Part shown: piece by piece, positions 43,450-52,340 of the stretch
Position numbering within the stretch: position 1 is the first letter of the stretch
Layout of the letters: every line of letters starts with the position of its first letter
NCBI RefSeq assembly: GCF_001438655.1
Contig: NZ_JQBR01000008.1
Span: 1 to 64,000 of the forward strand
DNA: 64,000 nt
Reading direction: 5' to 3'
Origin: Pediococcus cellicola
GTDB lineage: Bacteria > Bacillota > Bacilli > Lactobacillales > Lactobacillaceae
Translations under genes and position numbers: made by a program
The notes under the pieces: model-generated
The model's input: the letters and a program-made list of their open reading frames with translations, nothing else
Databases searched by the model: none
Told to the model about the DNA's origin: nothing

Positions 43450-44820
43450 ATGTCAGAGGTCGTAAATTCTAATAAGCTTAATTTAGAGGATTATGGGATA
43501 AGTGAATTGCTGAACAAAGATGCCATGTATGTCTCTTGGCTTGAAGTTGAAAAGGCAATCGCAAAAGCGCAAGGTGAATTGAATATTATTCCTAATGATG
43601 TCGCAAAAGCAATTGAAAAAAAGGCGCAGTATCAAAATATTAATTGGGAAAAAATCAATGCACTTTTTCTCCAACAGGGATATGATTTTTATCCGTTTGT
43701 TGAGGAGCTTAGCTTGGCTTGTGGAGAGGCAGGCAAATATGTACATTTTGGCGTTACAACTCAAAATGTGCGACAGACAGGAGAATTATTAATTGCTAAA
43801 GAAATCAATCGTCGCTTCTTAATTATTATTTCTAATATTCTTGAAAATTTAGCCATGTTAGCAGAAAAGTATAGTGAAACCGTAATGCCCGGGAGAACTT
43901 ATGACAGACATGCAGTTCCAATAACATTTGGTTTCAAAGTAGCTACGTGGATTTCCGACATTCTTGGTGCTACACAACGATTGAAGAATTTTCACAATAA
44001 TGGATTTACTTCAATGTGTGGCGGTACGGTTGGTGCATACAATGCGCTAGGTGAAAAAGGGCCTGAATTGAATAATCGTGTGGGAAGTATTTTAGGACTG
44101 ACACCTATGGATGTTCCTGCACGTAATATCCATGCTAATATTCTGGAATATATTAATGAAGTTGCCATGTTAGTTAATCCTCTGAATCGAATTGCCGAGG
44201 AAGTTTATTTAACTTCAATTGAAGAATTTGACGAACTTTCCGAATTGGGGATGTGCCAACAGATCGGCAATAATATGGTTGAAAATGTGAAGAGTCCCAA
44301 ATTTTCAAGAAACATTATTGCAAATTCCGAAAAGCTTTATGCCATTGTGGGACCTCTTTATTATGCTTCTGCAAAACCGTTTGAGGCGGATAGTTCGACT
44401 AACATGTTTTTGGATGGTCAGTTACACGAAGCATTAAGTCTAGTAAGTAAAATTTTATCACAAGCTGAGGAGTTAACTCGAACGTTACAAATAAATGTAG
44501 ATCAGATGTGGAAGAACGCAAATAAAACGCATGGCTTGGATAATATAGAGAATGTTATGATCAATTTGACACGTGTCGCCGGTCGAAGTAAGGCACATAA
44601 GATTGTGTGTGAATTAGTTAAAAATGCAAAAGAAAAAAATTTAAAATTTCAAGATCTTGCTTTATCTGATTTAGAACTATTAAAGTATTTTTCTGATGAA
44701 GAAATACGGAATATGTTAGATCCTCAAAACTACATTGGCTTATCGGCTGAAATTGCCGTCGGGCAAGCAAAAAAGGCAAGAGAACAATCGTTTATTCTAA
44801 AACAACTATATTTAGATTAG
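43450..44820 (+). CDS. Fumarase/adenylosuccinate-lyase-superfamily protein with altered catalytic motif
   Basis: A 456-residue protein with the superfamily's helical architecture. Recognisable blocks are HFGVTTQNVRQT (about 99-110), GRTYDRHAVPITFG (148-161) and a C-terminal KTHGLDN region. The usual His in GRTH is Tyr151. The flexible loop normally reading G-S-S-x-M-P-x-K-x-N here reads IGNNMVENVKSPKFSRN (272-288), so the catalytic serine pair is Asn274-Asn275. It is closest in pattern to PurB/carboxymuconate-cycloisomerase proteins but is unlikely to be the housekeeping PurB. It lies in the maltose-type operon, 18 bp after EIIA. The reaction is unknown, and it may be non-catalytic. Confidence 0.72.
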   Translation: MSEVVNSNKLNLEDYGISELLNKDAMYVSWLEVEKAIAKAQGELNIIPNDVAKAIEKKAQYQNINWEKINALFLQQGYDFYPFVEELSLACGEAGKYVHFGVTTQNVRQTGELLIAKEINRRFLIIISNILENLAMLAEKYSETVMPGRTYDRHAVPITFGFKVATWISDILGATQRLKNFHNNGFTSMCGGTVGAYNALGEKGPELNNRVGSILGLTPMDVPARNIHANILEYINEVAMLVNPLNRIAEEVYLTSIEEFDELSELGMCQQIGNNMVENVKSPKFSRNIIANSEKLYAIVGPLYYASAKPFEADSSTNMFLDGQLHEALSLVSKILSQAEELTRTLQINVDQMWKNANKTHGLDNIENVMINLTRVAGRSKAHKIVCELVKNAKEKNLKFQDLALSDLELLKYFSDEEIRNMLDPQNYIGLSAEIAVGQAKKAREQSFILKQLYLD

Positions 44821-44835
44821 GAGGAGTCGTAAATC

Positions 44836-46515
44836 ATGCAAAGACATTGGTGGCAAGAGGCAGTAGTTTATCAAGTGTATCCACGCAGCTTTCAAGATTC
44901 TAATGGCGATGGTATTGGAGATTTGCAAGGAATTATCCAACATTTGGACTATATTAAAAATTTAGGTGCTACTGTTATTTGGTTGAATCCGATATATGCT
45001 TCTCCTAACGATGATAATGGATATGACATTTCTGACTATCGAAAAATTATGACTGATTTTGGGACTATGGAAGATTTTGATCAGCTTTTGACTTTAGCTC
45101 ATGAAAAAGGCCTCAAGATAATGATGGATTTGGTGGTAAATCACACTTCTGATGAACACCACTGGTTTATGGAGAGTCGAAAAAGTAAGAAGAATAAGTA
45201 CCGAGATTATTATTTTTGGCGAGATTCTAAAAATGGTAATCCACCTAATAACTGGAAGAGCAACTTCAGTGGATCTGCTTGGCAATTTGATGAAACGACT
45301 GGGCAATATTACCTTCATCTCTTTTCAAAAAAGCAACCAGATTTAAACTGGGATAATAGTTTAGTTCGTCAAGAAGTATTCGATCTCATGAAGTTTTGGT
45401 TAGACAAAGGCGTTGACGGCTTTCGCATGGATGTTATTAATCTAATTTCAAAAAAGCAGGGGCTTCCAGATGATCCTAATGCTTCTAAAACAGCTGTTGA
45501 AGACGCCATGAGTTGGGTAGCTAATGGCCCGAAAGTCCATGACTATTTGCAGGAAATGAACCAGAAGGTCTTGTCTAAATATAATGTCATTACAGTGGGA
45601 GAAACGCCCTCTGCTTCAACGCAGGATGCGATTAAATATACAGGATTTGATCGCCACGAACTAGAGATGGTCTTCCAATTTGAACATATGGGATTAGATT
45701 GGAGTCAAAGTGGTCTAGGAAAATGGAGCACTAACAAGGTTTCATTGATTGAGTTAAAAGGGGTAATGTCACGTTGGCAAACTGCTTTAAATGGAAAAGC
45801 ATGGAATTCGTTATATTGGAATAATCATGACCAACCGCGTATTGTTTCCCGATTCGGAAATGACTCCAGCAAATATCGTGTGCTATCTGCAAAAATGTTA
45901 GGGTTGCTCTTACATTTTATGCAAGGGACTCCTTATATTTATCAAGGCGAAGAAATTGGCATGACGAACGTTCATTTTGATAATATAGCTGATTACAAAG
46001 ATTTAGAGACACTAAATGCATATCATGAAATTGTTGAAGATAAAAAACAAATTTCTGCACAACAAATGATGGCTTATATTCACCATTCCTCCCGTGACAA
46101 TGCACGGACGCCAATGCAATGGGATGCAACTAAAAATGCCGGTTTTACAGATGGAAATCCTTGGATTAAAGTTAATCCTGCTTATAAACAAATTAACGTT
46201 TCGGAAGCTTTGAATGATCCAAATTCAATTTATTATTTTTATAAAAAGATGAATGAATTACGCTCCCAATATGATGTTATTGTTTATGGAAACTACTCGC
46301 TATTAGATCCAAAGGATAATGAGGCCTTTGCATATGAACGACAACTAGATCAGCAGCATTTATTTATAGTTACCAATTTTACGAGTCATGTGATTAAAAG
46401 AAATTATAAGGTTTATAATGATCAAAAAAGTAGGTTGTTATTAAGCAACTACGATGATGACTTAAAAAGAGACTTGAGACCGTATGAAGCAAAAGTATAT
46501 TATTACGAAGAATGA
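44836..46515 (+). CDS. malL: GH13 oligo-1,6-glucosidase / alpha-glucosidase
   Basis: A 559-residue GH13 enzyme of the subfamily with oligo-1,6-glucosidase, sucrose isomerase and trehalose-6-P hydrolase. Visible motifs are DLVVNHTSDEH, GFRMDVIN (nucleophile Asp199), VGETPS (acid/base Glu256) and NNHDQPR (Asp332). Val after the first motif's DLV and the DVIN sequence fit alpha-1,6/alpha-1,4-glucosidases. It lacks a signal peptide, so it acts in the cytosol on isomaltose or maltose-type sugars. It is the last gene of the maltose-type operon, preceded by GGAGGAG. Confidence 0.88.
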   Translation: MQRHWWQEAVVYQVYPRSFQDSNGDGIGDLQGIIQHLDYIKNLGATVIWLNPIYASPNDDNGYDISDYRKIMTDFGTMEDFDQLLTLAHEKGLKIMMDLVVNHTSDEHHWFMESRKSKKNKYRDYYFWRDSKNGNPPNNWKSNFSGSAWQFDETTGQYYLHLFSKKQPDLNWDNSLVRQEVFDLMKFWLDKGVDGFRMDVINLISKKQGLPDDPNASKTAVEDAMSWVANGPKVHDYLQEMNQKVLSKYNVITVGETPSASTQDAIKYTGFDRHELEMVFQFEHMGLDWSQSGLGKWSTNKVSLIELKGVMSRWQTALNGKAWNSLYWNNHDQPRIVSRFGNDSSKYRVLSAKMLGLLLHFMQGTPYIYQGEEIGMTNVHFDNIADYKDLETLNAYHEIVEDKKQISAQQMMAYIHHSSRDNARTPMQWDATKNAGFTDGNPWIKVNPAYKQINVSEALNDPNSIYYFYKKMNELRSQYDVIVYGNYSLLDPKDNEAFAYERQLDQQHLFIVTNFTSHVIKRNYKVYNDQKSRLLLSNYDDDLKRDLRPYEAKVYYYEE

Positions 46516-46572
46516 TATGATTTCTCAATAGCTTTTAAATATTCTAAGATTTTGATATGCAAAATACTTAGT

Positions 46573-46686
46573 TTGCCGGCAAGCAATGAATTTATTAAAA
46601 TAGTTGCCAATGCCAGATATAACGGGATGGTACCTGTCGAAAATACATTTACATTAAGTGGCAATTTGAAGGCAATACCATCCCGT
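46573..46686. repeat. Inverted repeats in the malL-gntR gap
   Basis: ACGGGATGGTA (46622-46632) and TACCATCCCGT (46676-46686) are exact 11-bp complements 43 nt apart. Nearby are a perfect palindrome TTGCCGGCAA (46573-46582) and several TGCCAA/GGCAAT copies. No coding frame explains them. This could be a small non-autonomous repeat or a structured RNA. Confidence 0.45.
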
Positions 46687-46729
46687 CAGTCGAATGGAAA
46701 GCTTAATTAATAGATAAAAACATTTCTAT

Positions 46730-46775
46730 AAAAAGGTCCGTTAGAAAATTATTAATTTCTAACGGATCTTTTTTT
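46730..46775. terminator. Bidirectional intrinsic terminator
   Basis: GGTCCGTTAGAAA (46735-46747) pairs with TTTCTAACGGATC (46756-46768), flanked by A5 and T7. It ends malL and the convergent gntR gene. Confidence 0.85.
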
Positions 46776-46790
46776 GAATTTATGGATTTT

Positions 46791-47531
46791 TTAAATCTGT
46801 AACCCATTACTACTCAACGTATTGTTGACTACAATTACACCGCCTTTATCATAACGATGGCGTGTTTGCGAATATTCGAAAGGTCGGCCGTCCGATAAAT
46901 GAACCGTTTGAGAAACTTGGAGAATTGGTTCGTTGTGTGTGCATTTTAGATAGTCCTGATCATTTTTTCTGGGAACATCTGCTGTGATTTTTCGAATGGA
47001 ACTACCGATTTTTAAGCCCAAAGTTGATTCGATAAATGTGTAAATTGAACCACTAGCAATTTTCTCGGTTAGGTTTTGGATAACGGATAACGGCATGATC
47101 GAATGATCTAATTCATAGGGTTCGTTGTCAATATTTCGTAACCGAAGAATATCGTAAACAGGGGTGGAATCAGAAATTGATAACCGCTTTTGTTCATGGA
47201 CAGACGGCAATCGTATTTCAAATTTAAGCACCTTTGTGGTTACTTTTCCACGACCCTCAAATAATTTGGTGGTTCCTTCATATTGACTAGATAGAATATC
47301 AAGCGTTGAGCGTGAATTGGGAGCAACGGTTGTGCCGCTTCCTTGCCGACGCAAAATTAAATTGGCATTTGATAATTCATCAAGTGCCTTTTGAATGGTG
47401 ACACGTGAGGTATGAAATTCATCAGCCAATTCTTTTTGACTGGGAAGATGTTGACCCGCTACGTAATCACCATTTTTTATGCGTTCTTTTAGCGTATTTG
47501 CAATTTGATTATATTGACTGATAAGGCACAC
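46791..47531 (-). CDS. GntR-family regulator with UTRA domain
   Basis: A 246-residue HutC-type regulator. The winged helix has LPSQKELADEFHTSRVTIQK and RRQGSGTTV. The UTRA domain has VYDILRLRNIDNEPYELDHS. The start is GTG 47531 behind AGGAAGAG; no ATG gives a complete N-terminal helix. It is divergent from the GH1-EIIC pair, which it probably controls. An ATGATAAT motif occurs both before its own start (47542) and before the GH1 gene (47637). Confidence 0.85.
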   Translation of the reverse strand: MCLISQYNQIANTLKERIKNGDYVAGQHLPSQKELADEFHTSRVTIQKALDELSNANLILRRQGSGTTVAPNSRSTLDILSSQYEGTTKLFEGRGKVTTKVLKFEIRLPSVHEQKRLSISDSTPVYDILRLRNIDNEPYELDHSIMPLSVIQNLTEKIASGSIYTFIESTLGLKIGSSIRKITADVPRKNDQDYLKCTHNEPILQVSQTVHLSDGRPFEYSQTRHRYDKGGVIVVNNTLSSNGLQI

Positions 47532-47636
47532 CCTCTTCCTAATGATAATTTTAGCATATTAATTTATTTATCCAAATGAATTATTTGAGTTATCAATATA
47601 AATATTTGACTTTACAAATTTAAAATATGAGTTAAA

Positions 47637-47647
47637 ATGATAATCAT
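47637..47647. promoter_or_regulatory. Candidate GntR operator
   Basis: ATGATAATCAT is an 11-bp perfect palindrome just upstream of the GH1 ribosome site. A partial copy, ATGATAATT, is at 47542-47550. Confidence 0.4.
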
Positions 47648-47661
47648 AAAGGAGGCAGGCA

Positions 47662-49032
47662 ATGAAAAATTCAAAGTTTTTGTGGGGGAATTCGGTTTCG
47701 AGTATGCAAACCGAAGGAGCCTGGGATAAAGATGGCAAAGGGCTATCCGTGTATGATGTGAAAGAAGCCACAGCAACTTCTTCTGACTGGAAAGTTGCCA
47801 TTGATGAATATCATCGCTATGAAGAAGATTTTGATTTAATGAAAAATGCTGGCATGAATTGTTACCGCTTCCAGATTTCATGGTCGCGAGTAATTCCAAC
47901 TGGTGACGGTGAGGTGAATCAAGCAGGACTTGATTATTATATTCAGTTCGTGGAGGCACTTTTAAAACGGAATTTGGTACCGGTAGTATGTTTATATCAT
48001 TTTGACATGCCCTTGGCGCTTGCCAAAAAAGAAAATGGGTTTGTTAGCGATTATGTGCGCGATGCGTTTGTCAGATTTTCTAAAATAGTTATTAAAGCGC
48101 TGGCAAGTAAGGTACAGTACTGGATTCCTTTTAATGAACAGAATTGCACGATGTTTGAAGAAGGTTTTCAAAATAGTGGCTATTTAAAGGGACCAAAAAG
48201 TGTGGCAGATCAATACAAAATCGCAACTAATAGTCTAATTGCTTATGCTGAAATTGCAGACTATGTACATACTTTTGATGGGTTACAGGTAGGCGGCATG
48301 GTTGCTTATCAAGAAATGTATCCCAACACACCCAAACCACAAGATGTAATGGTTACACGTAAAGCCAATGAGTTTATTAACGAAGATTTTCTTTCCTTTT
48401 TCGCGACTGGCAAACGATCTGGTGAAGTGATTCAATTTATGAAAACCAATGGATTAACAGATCTGGTCAATCAACTTGAAGATAAGGTACACCAATTAAA
48501 CCATGTTAAAAGTGATTTCTTAGCATTTAGTTATTACTATAGCTTAGTAATTGATGCCACAAAGATCGCACCCAATGTGGCGCCCAATTATTATATGAGT
48601 CAAGGAAAAGTCTTGAATCCCAATTTGGCAACATCAGAATATGGCTGGCAGATTGACGCCCAAGGTTTTCGTAATTGTATTGCCAAAATGGCTGATCGTT
48701 ATCGACTTCCAATTTTTCCAGTAGAAAATGGGATTGGTGCGCAAGAGGTCTGGGATGGTGAACATGAAATTCAAGATGATTATCGTATTCAATATCATCA
48801 AGAACATATCAAGGCTATGAAAGATGCCATGCAAATCGATGGCGCTGATGTGATTGGTTATCTTGGTTGGGGATTGATTGATATTCCAAGTTCGACTGGG
48901 AATATGGAGAAACGCTACGGACTAGTATATGTCAATCGGGGCAATCATGATCTTCGTGATTTAAGCAGAACACCTAAAAAAAGTTATTACTGGTTTAAGA
49001 AAATGATTGCAGAAGAAAAAGAATTAAGGTGA
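47662..49032 (+). CDS. GH1 6-phospho-beta-glucosidase (third copy)
   Basis: A 456-residue GH1 enzyme. The acid/base is Glu159 in PFNEQN, the nucleophile Glu355 in PVENGIG, and the phosphate-binding end is EKRYGLVYVN. The sequence starts directly with KFLWGNSVSSMQTEGA. AAGGAGG precedes the ATG. It pairs with the cellobiose-type EIIC at 49042, the stop being 9 bp before that start. It is clearly distinct from the GH1 genes at 9472 and 15195, so the three probably split different beta-glycosides. Confidence 0.9.
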   Translation: MKNSKFLWGNSVSSMQTEGAWDKDGKGLSVYDVKEATATSSDWKVAIDEYHRYEEDFDLMKNAGMNCYRFQISWSRVIPTGDGEVNQAGLDYYIQFVEALLKRNLVPVVCLYHFDMPLALAKKENGFVSDYVRDAFVRFSKIVIKALASKVQYWIPFNEQNCTMFEEGFQNSGYLKGPKSVADQYKIATNSLIAYAEIADYVHTFDGLQVGGMVAYQEMYPNTPKPQDVMVTRKANEFINEDFLSFFATGKRSGEVIQFMKTNGLTDLVNQLEDKVHQLNHVKSDFLAFSYYYSLVIDATKIAPNVAPNYYMSQGKVLNPNLATSEYGWQIDAQGFRNCIAKMADRYRLPIFPVENGIGAQEVWDGEHEIQDDYRIQYHQEHIKAMKDAMQIDGADVIGYLGWGLIDIPSSTGNMEKRYGLVYVNRGNHDLRDLSRTPKKSYYWFKKMIAEEKELR

Positions 49033-49041
49033 GGTGCAAAT

Positions 49042-50355
49042 ATGAAAAGTAATGGGATTGGTAAGAAATTTATCGATAATTTTACCAAGGTATCTATAAA
49101 AATTGGCAATCAAATTCATTTGCGTTCTTTACGAGATGCATTTGCGATGATTATGCCGTTATTTATTTTAGCTGGAATAGGGGTTCTTATTAATAATGTG
49201 ATTTTTACATTGTTTTTCAAAGGAACGACATTAGCTAATTTTCAAACATTTGGTAATTTGCTGGTTAATGGCACGCTAAATATTGCGGGATTGTTGATTG
49301 CCCCGGTAGTTGGGTATTGTTTAGCGAAAAATCGTGGTTTCAATAACGTTTTAGGGTCAGCGATTATTTCACTAGCAGGGTTGGTTGTCATGATGCCGGT
49401 TACACTGCAAGCCGTTCCGACTGGAAAAACAGCGTCAGTTAATATTACGGGATTTTTATCATTTTCAAATGTTGGTGTTACGGGTATGTTTGCCGGTATT
49501 ATTATTGGTTTAGTGGCAACGGAATTATTCATCAGGTTATCCCGTGTAAAGAAATTCCGGATTAACCTTGGTGAGAATGTGCCACCAGCTGTTAGCGATT
49601 CATTCATGACGTTAATTCCAACAATTGTGGTTTTAAGTTTACTAGCTATTATTGCAGCATTATTAACTGTGTTGGCACATACAGACATGATTAAGTTGAT
49701 TACCATGGTTATTCAAGAACCATTACGACGTGTAAACACCAGTTTACCGGGCTTCTTGTTGATCTATAGTGTCGGTAACCTATTGTTTGGTTTTGGTATT
49801 CATCAAGCTGTCATTAATGGGACATTGCTTGACCCAGTCCTTTTGATTAATACCAATAAGAATATGCAGGCATTCGCTGCCGGTCATCACGTGCCTTACA
49901 TCATTACAAGTGTTTTTCGTGATACATTTGGAATGTTTGGCGGAACGGGAAGTACGATTTGTTTACTAATTGCGACAATCATTTTTTCAAGAATGAAATC
50001 AAGTCGTCAAATTACCGGATTATCATTTGTCCCGGGATTATTCAATATTAATGAACCGGTTATTTATGGTTATCCCATTGTGTTTAATTTGCCATTGTTA
50101 ATTCCATTTGTTTTAACACCGGTAATTGCCTTATTGTTTGCTTATTTCTGTACAGCAGTTGGTTTTATGAACCGAACTGTGGTGATGGTTCCTTGGACAA
50201 CGCCACCTTTGATTAACGGATTTTTGGCAACTGGTGGTGATTGGCGCGCCGTTGTGGTTCAATTAATTTCCATTCTTTTCGGGATTTTCTTCTATTTACC
50301 ATTTATGAAGATTTCTGAACGGGTCATGATGCGTCAGGCAGAAGAAGAGAATTAG
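49042..50355 (+). CDS. PTS EIIC, lactose/cellobiose family
   Basis: A 437-residue polytopic CelB-type permease. It has the substrate-region block LFNINEPVIYGYPIVFN and the end VPWTTPPLINGF. Like the EIIC at 11860, it has no EIIA or EIIB gene beside it and would rely on shared subunits. A GGTGAGGTG ribosome site precedes the ATG. It is followed by a terminator. Confidence 0.88.
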   Translation: MKSNGIGKKFIDNFTKVSIKIGNQIHLRSLRDAFAMIMPLFILAGIGVLINNVIFTLFFKGTTLANFQTFGNLLVNGTLNIAGLLIAPVVGYCLAKNRGFNNVLGSAIISLAGLVVMMPVTLQAVPTGKTASVNITGFLSFSNVGVTGMFAGIIIGLVATELFIRLSRVKKFRINLGENVPPAVSDSFMTLIPTIVVLSLLAIIAALLTVLAHTDMIKLITMVIQEPLRRVNTSLPGFLLIYSVGNLLFGFGIHQAVINGTLLDPVLLINTNKNMQAFAAGHHVPYIITSVFRDTFGMFGGTGSTICLLIATIIFSRMKSSRQITGLSFVPGLFNINEPVIYGYPIVFNLPLLIPFVLTPVIALLFAYFCTAVGFMNRTVVMVPWTTPPLINGFLATGGDWRAVVVQLISILFGIFFYLPFMKISERVMMRQAEEEN

Positions 50356-50399
50356 TTAAAGTTAGTAACGTGAGAGAAAAAATAATTAAGAGAATTGAG

Positions 50400-50434
50400 C
50401 AAGACCATGTCATCACGATATGGTCTTGTTTTTA
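50400..50434 (+). terminator. Intrinsic terminator of the GH1-EIIC operon
   Basis: CAAGACCAT (50400-50408) pairs with ATGGTCTTG (50420-50428), followed by five T. Confidence 0.85.
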
Positions 50435-50581
50435 TGAAAAAAAGCAGGCCTTTCAGGGTGTTTAGTTAATGACGAGAATAATGGTTTCTTGTTGTTAATC
50501 CAATTACGGCGTTTATTTTCTTAACTGATGTGTGGCATGTGATATGTCAGCTTCGGCTAAGGGGTTATCATTGCAAACAAA

Positions 50582-50613
50582 AACCACACCAATGTGCTCA
50601 GATTGGTGTGGTT
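50582..50613 (-). terminator. Intrinsic terminator of the manganese catalase gene
   Basis: AACCACACCAAT (50582-50593) pairs perfectly with ATTGGTGTGGTT (50602-50613). The T tract is on the minus-strand side. Confidence 0.85.
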
Positions 50614-50624
50614 CTTTAGAAAAC

Positions 50625-51476
50625 CTATTCTTTCATAAAGCCAACTTGGTCGGGTAAATCAGGGGTACCATACATTCTAGGACTTACAGGCTTGAGTTTA
50701 GGTGCCTTAGCTTCAGGTTTAGGCGTTTTTACCCATTTGTATTCACCCTGACCATCTAATGCTTCACCCTTTGCCCAAGCGCCATCCTTGCTTGCCTCTC
50801 CATCAGAGAAATTGTAAAGATCATAGGCGATATCCAACCGTTCTTTATCGCGAGGAAAAGTGGTTGGAACCAAAATACTACCTTCTTTTTCTTCAAGTTC
50901 TTTAATGGCAGCCATCCACAAGTTTTGGTGGTAACTATCACGCGCTAATAATACGGATAGCAAGTCCCGGACGCCTTGGTCTTCAATCATTTCATAGATG
51001 CGAGCAACCTGCAGGCGGCCTTGAGATTCGGCATTTAAATTAGCACGAAAATCAGCTAATAGATTACCGCTTGCAATGATATAAGCGCCGCTCCAAGGAT
51101 TACCTACACTGTCAGCAGGACGAGGACCTAAACCAGCGACAATTGCGTGTTGGGGATTCATCCCAGACAGAATTGCTTGTACCATCGGATCCTGCTTCAT
51201 CACTTCTTCTTGCTGAACAACGGGGGCATCCTCCAATAAGCGCGCAACCATGGTGGCCAACATTTCGACGTGACCTAATTCTTCGGTAGCCACGTCCATG
51301 ATCATGTCACGATATTTTTCTTCTCCACGACAACTCCAGCCTTGAAAGAGATACTGCATGGCTACTGACATTTCGCCATATTGGCCACCGATGAGTTCTT
51401 GAATGTAGTTGGCATAGAGTGGGTTAGGTGCATCTGGTTTTGCTTCAAATTGTAATTTTTTCTTGTGATAAAACAT
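50625..51476 (-). CDS. Manganese (non-haem) catalase
   Basis: A 283-residue di-manganese catalase that breaks down hydrogen peroxide in the cytosol. All five metal ligands can be placed: Glu35 (YGEMS), Glu66 and His69 (EELGHVE), Glu150 (NAESQ) and His183 (SYHQN). The L. plantarum enzyme has them at 35, 66, 69, 148 and 181, so there is a two-residue insertion here. GGAGG lies before the ATG. A promoter candidate is TTGATT, 17 bp, GATATT on the minus strand (51525-51497). It is a single gene with its own terminator. Confidence 0.93.
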   Translation of the reverse strand: MFYHKKKLQFEAKPDAPNPLYANYIQELIGGQYGEMSVAMQYLFQGWSCRGEEKYRDMIMDVATEELGHVEMLATMVARLLEDAPVVQQEEVMKQDPMVQAILSGMNPQHAIVAGLGPRPADSVGNPWSGAYIIASGNLLADFRANLNAESQGRLQVARIYEMIEDQGVRDLLSVLLARDSYHQNLWMAAIKELEEKEGSILVPTTFPRDKERLDIAYDLYNFSDGEASKDGAWAKGEALDGQGEYKWVKTPKPEAKAPKLKPVSPRMYGTPDLPDQVGFMKE

Positions 51477-51617
51477 TAAATCGCCTCCTTAATATTAATA
51501 TCTAATAATAACGATTAGAAATCAAACTAAATGAACGGAAAATTGACGATGAGAAGTGAAAGAAATTAATGTCAGTTTTTTGTAAAAGAGAAAAGATGTC
51601 AGAGGTCGATTAACATT

Positions 51618-51664
51618 AAAAAAACGTCATACTGATTTTTCTTTCAATTCATATGACGCTTTTT
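51618..51664 (-). terminator. Intrinsic terminator of the ABC transporter operon
   Basis: CGTCATA (51625-51631) pairs with TATGACG (51652-51658). Seven A on the plus side give a T tract on the minus transcript, so it serves the operon ending with yesL. Confidence 0.75.
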
Positions 51665-51667
51665 AAT

Positions 51668-52270
51668 TTAAATCACGGTTTCTAATTTAGTGTACCATTT
51701 TTTGCTGACATACGCGGTCCAGAGCAATAACGCCGGCACGGTACCAAATAAGAGTAGTCCCGGAAATTTATAGGTGATCAGCATGATGGCAACAAACCCT
51801 GCTAACAACTTGAGGACTTCTAAAAAATTATTAAAGAATTGAATGAACGAAAGTTTTAGCGTGGTGGCCAACGCAATCTTGTAGCGGGCCTGAAGCCAAA
51901 TGCCAAAGTGAAACATACTTACCAGAATTAAAAGGGCAAAGATCAAAATGAAATCGGTGATGATAAATATCAAGCCCTGAGTCTGGACAGATAAAAAGAG
52001 GTTATAAGCTAAAATAATCGTGATACCGGCAAATAGATAAAAATATAAGTTACCTAGTTTGAAATGAGATTTAAATAATTGCCAGCCCTCAGCTAAAGTG
52101 ATTTTATCGTAGTGCCAGTGATGGCGGTGATACAGCTCAGCGACTGTAAGCAAAGCTGGGCCAATCCCGAACAACAACAGGCCACTAAAAGCATACAGCC
52201 AAAATAAGAGACTCAGTTTTATGCCAACGTAACTACGAATTAAAAGTTTTTGTAAGCCAAGGCTAATCAT
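51668..52270 (-). CDS. yesL: YesL-family (DUF624) membrane protein
   Basis: A 200-residue protein with about five hydrophobic segments and the family-typical start FSGLLLFGIGPALLTVAELY. YesL proteins are often encoded beside sugar ABC transporters, and their biochemical role is not established. It is the last gene of the minus-strand ABC operon, 70 bp after the solute-binding protein gene. Confidence 0.8.
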   Translation of the reverse strand: MISLGLQKLLIRSYVGIKLSLLFWLYAFSGLLLFGIGPALLTVAELYHRHHWHYDKITLAEGWQLFKSHFKLGNLYFYLFAGITIILAYNLFLSVQTQGLIFIITDFILIFALLILVSMFHFGIWLQARYKIALATTLKLSFIQFFNNFLEVLKLLAGFVAIMLITYKFPGLLLFGTVPALLLWTAYVSKKWYTKLETVI

Positions 52271-52340
52271 GGTTATTTTCCTCCATTTATAGATTATGTA
52301 TCTGCCAAAATCCTTTAAGATTTTTGGCAGTAAAAACGAC

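Noticed and set aside
49242-49706. 154-codon minus-strand ORF
   Set aside because: Shadow of the membrane EIIC gene at 49042.
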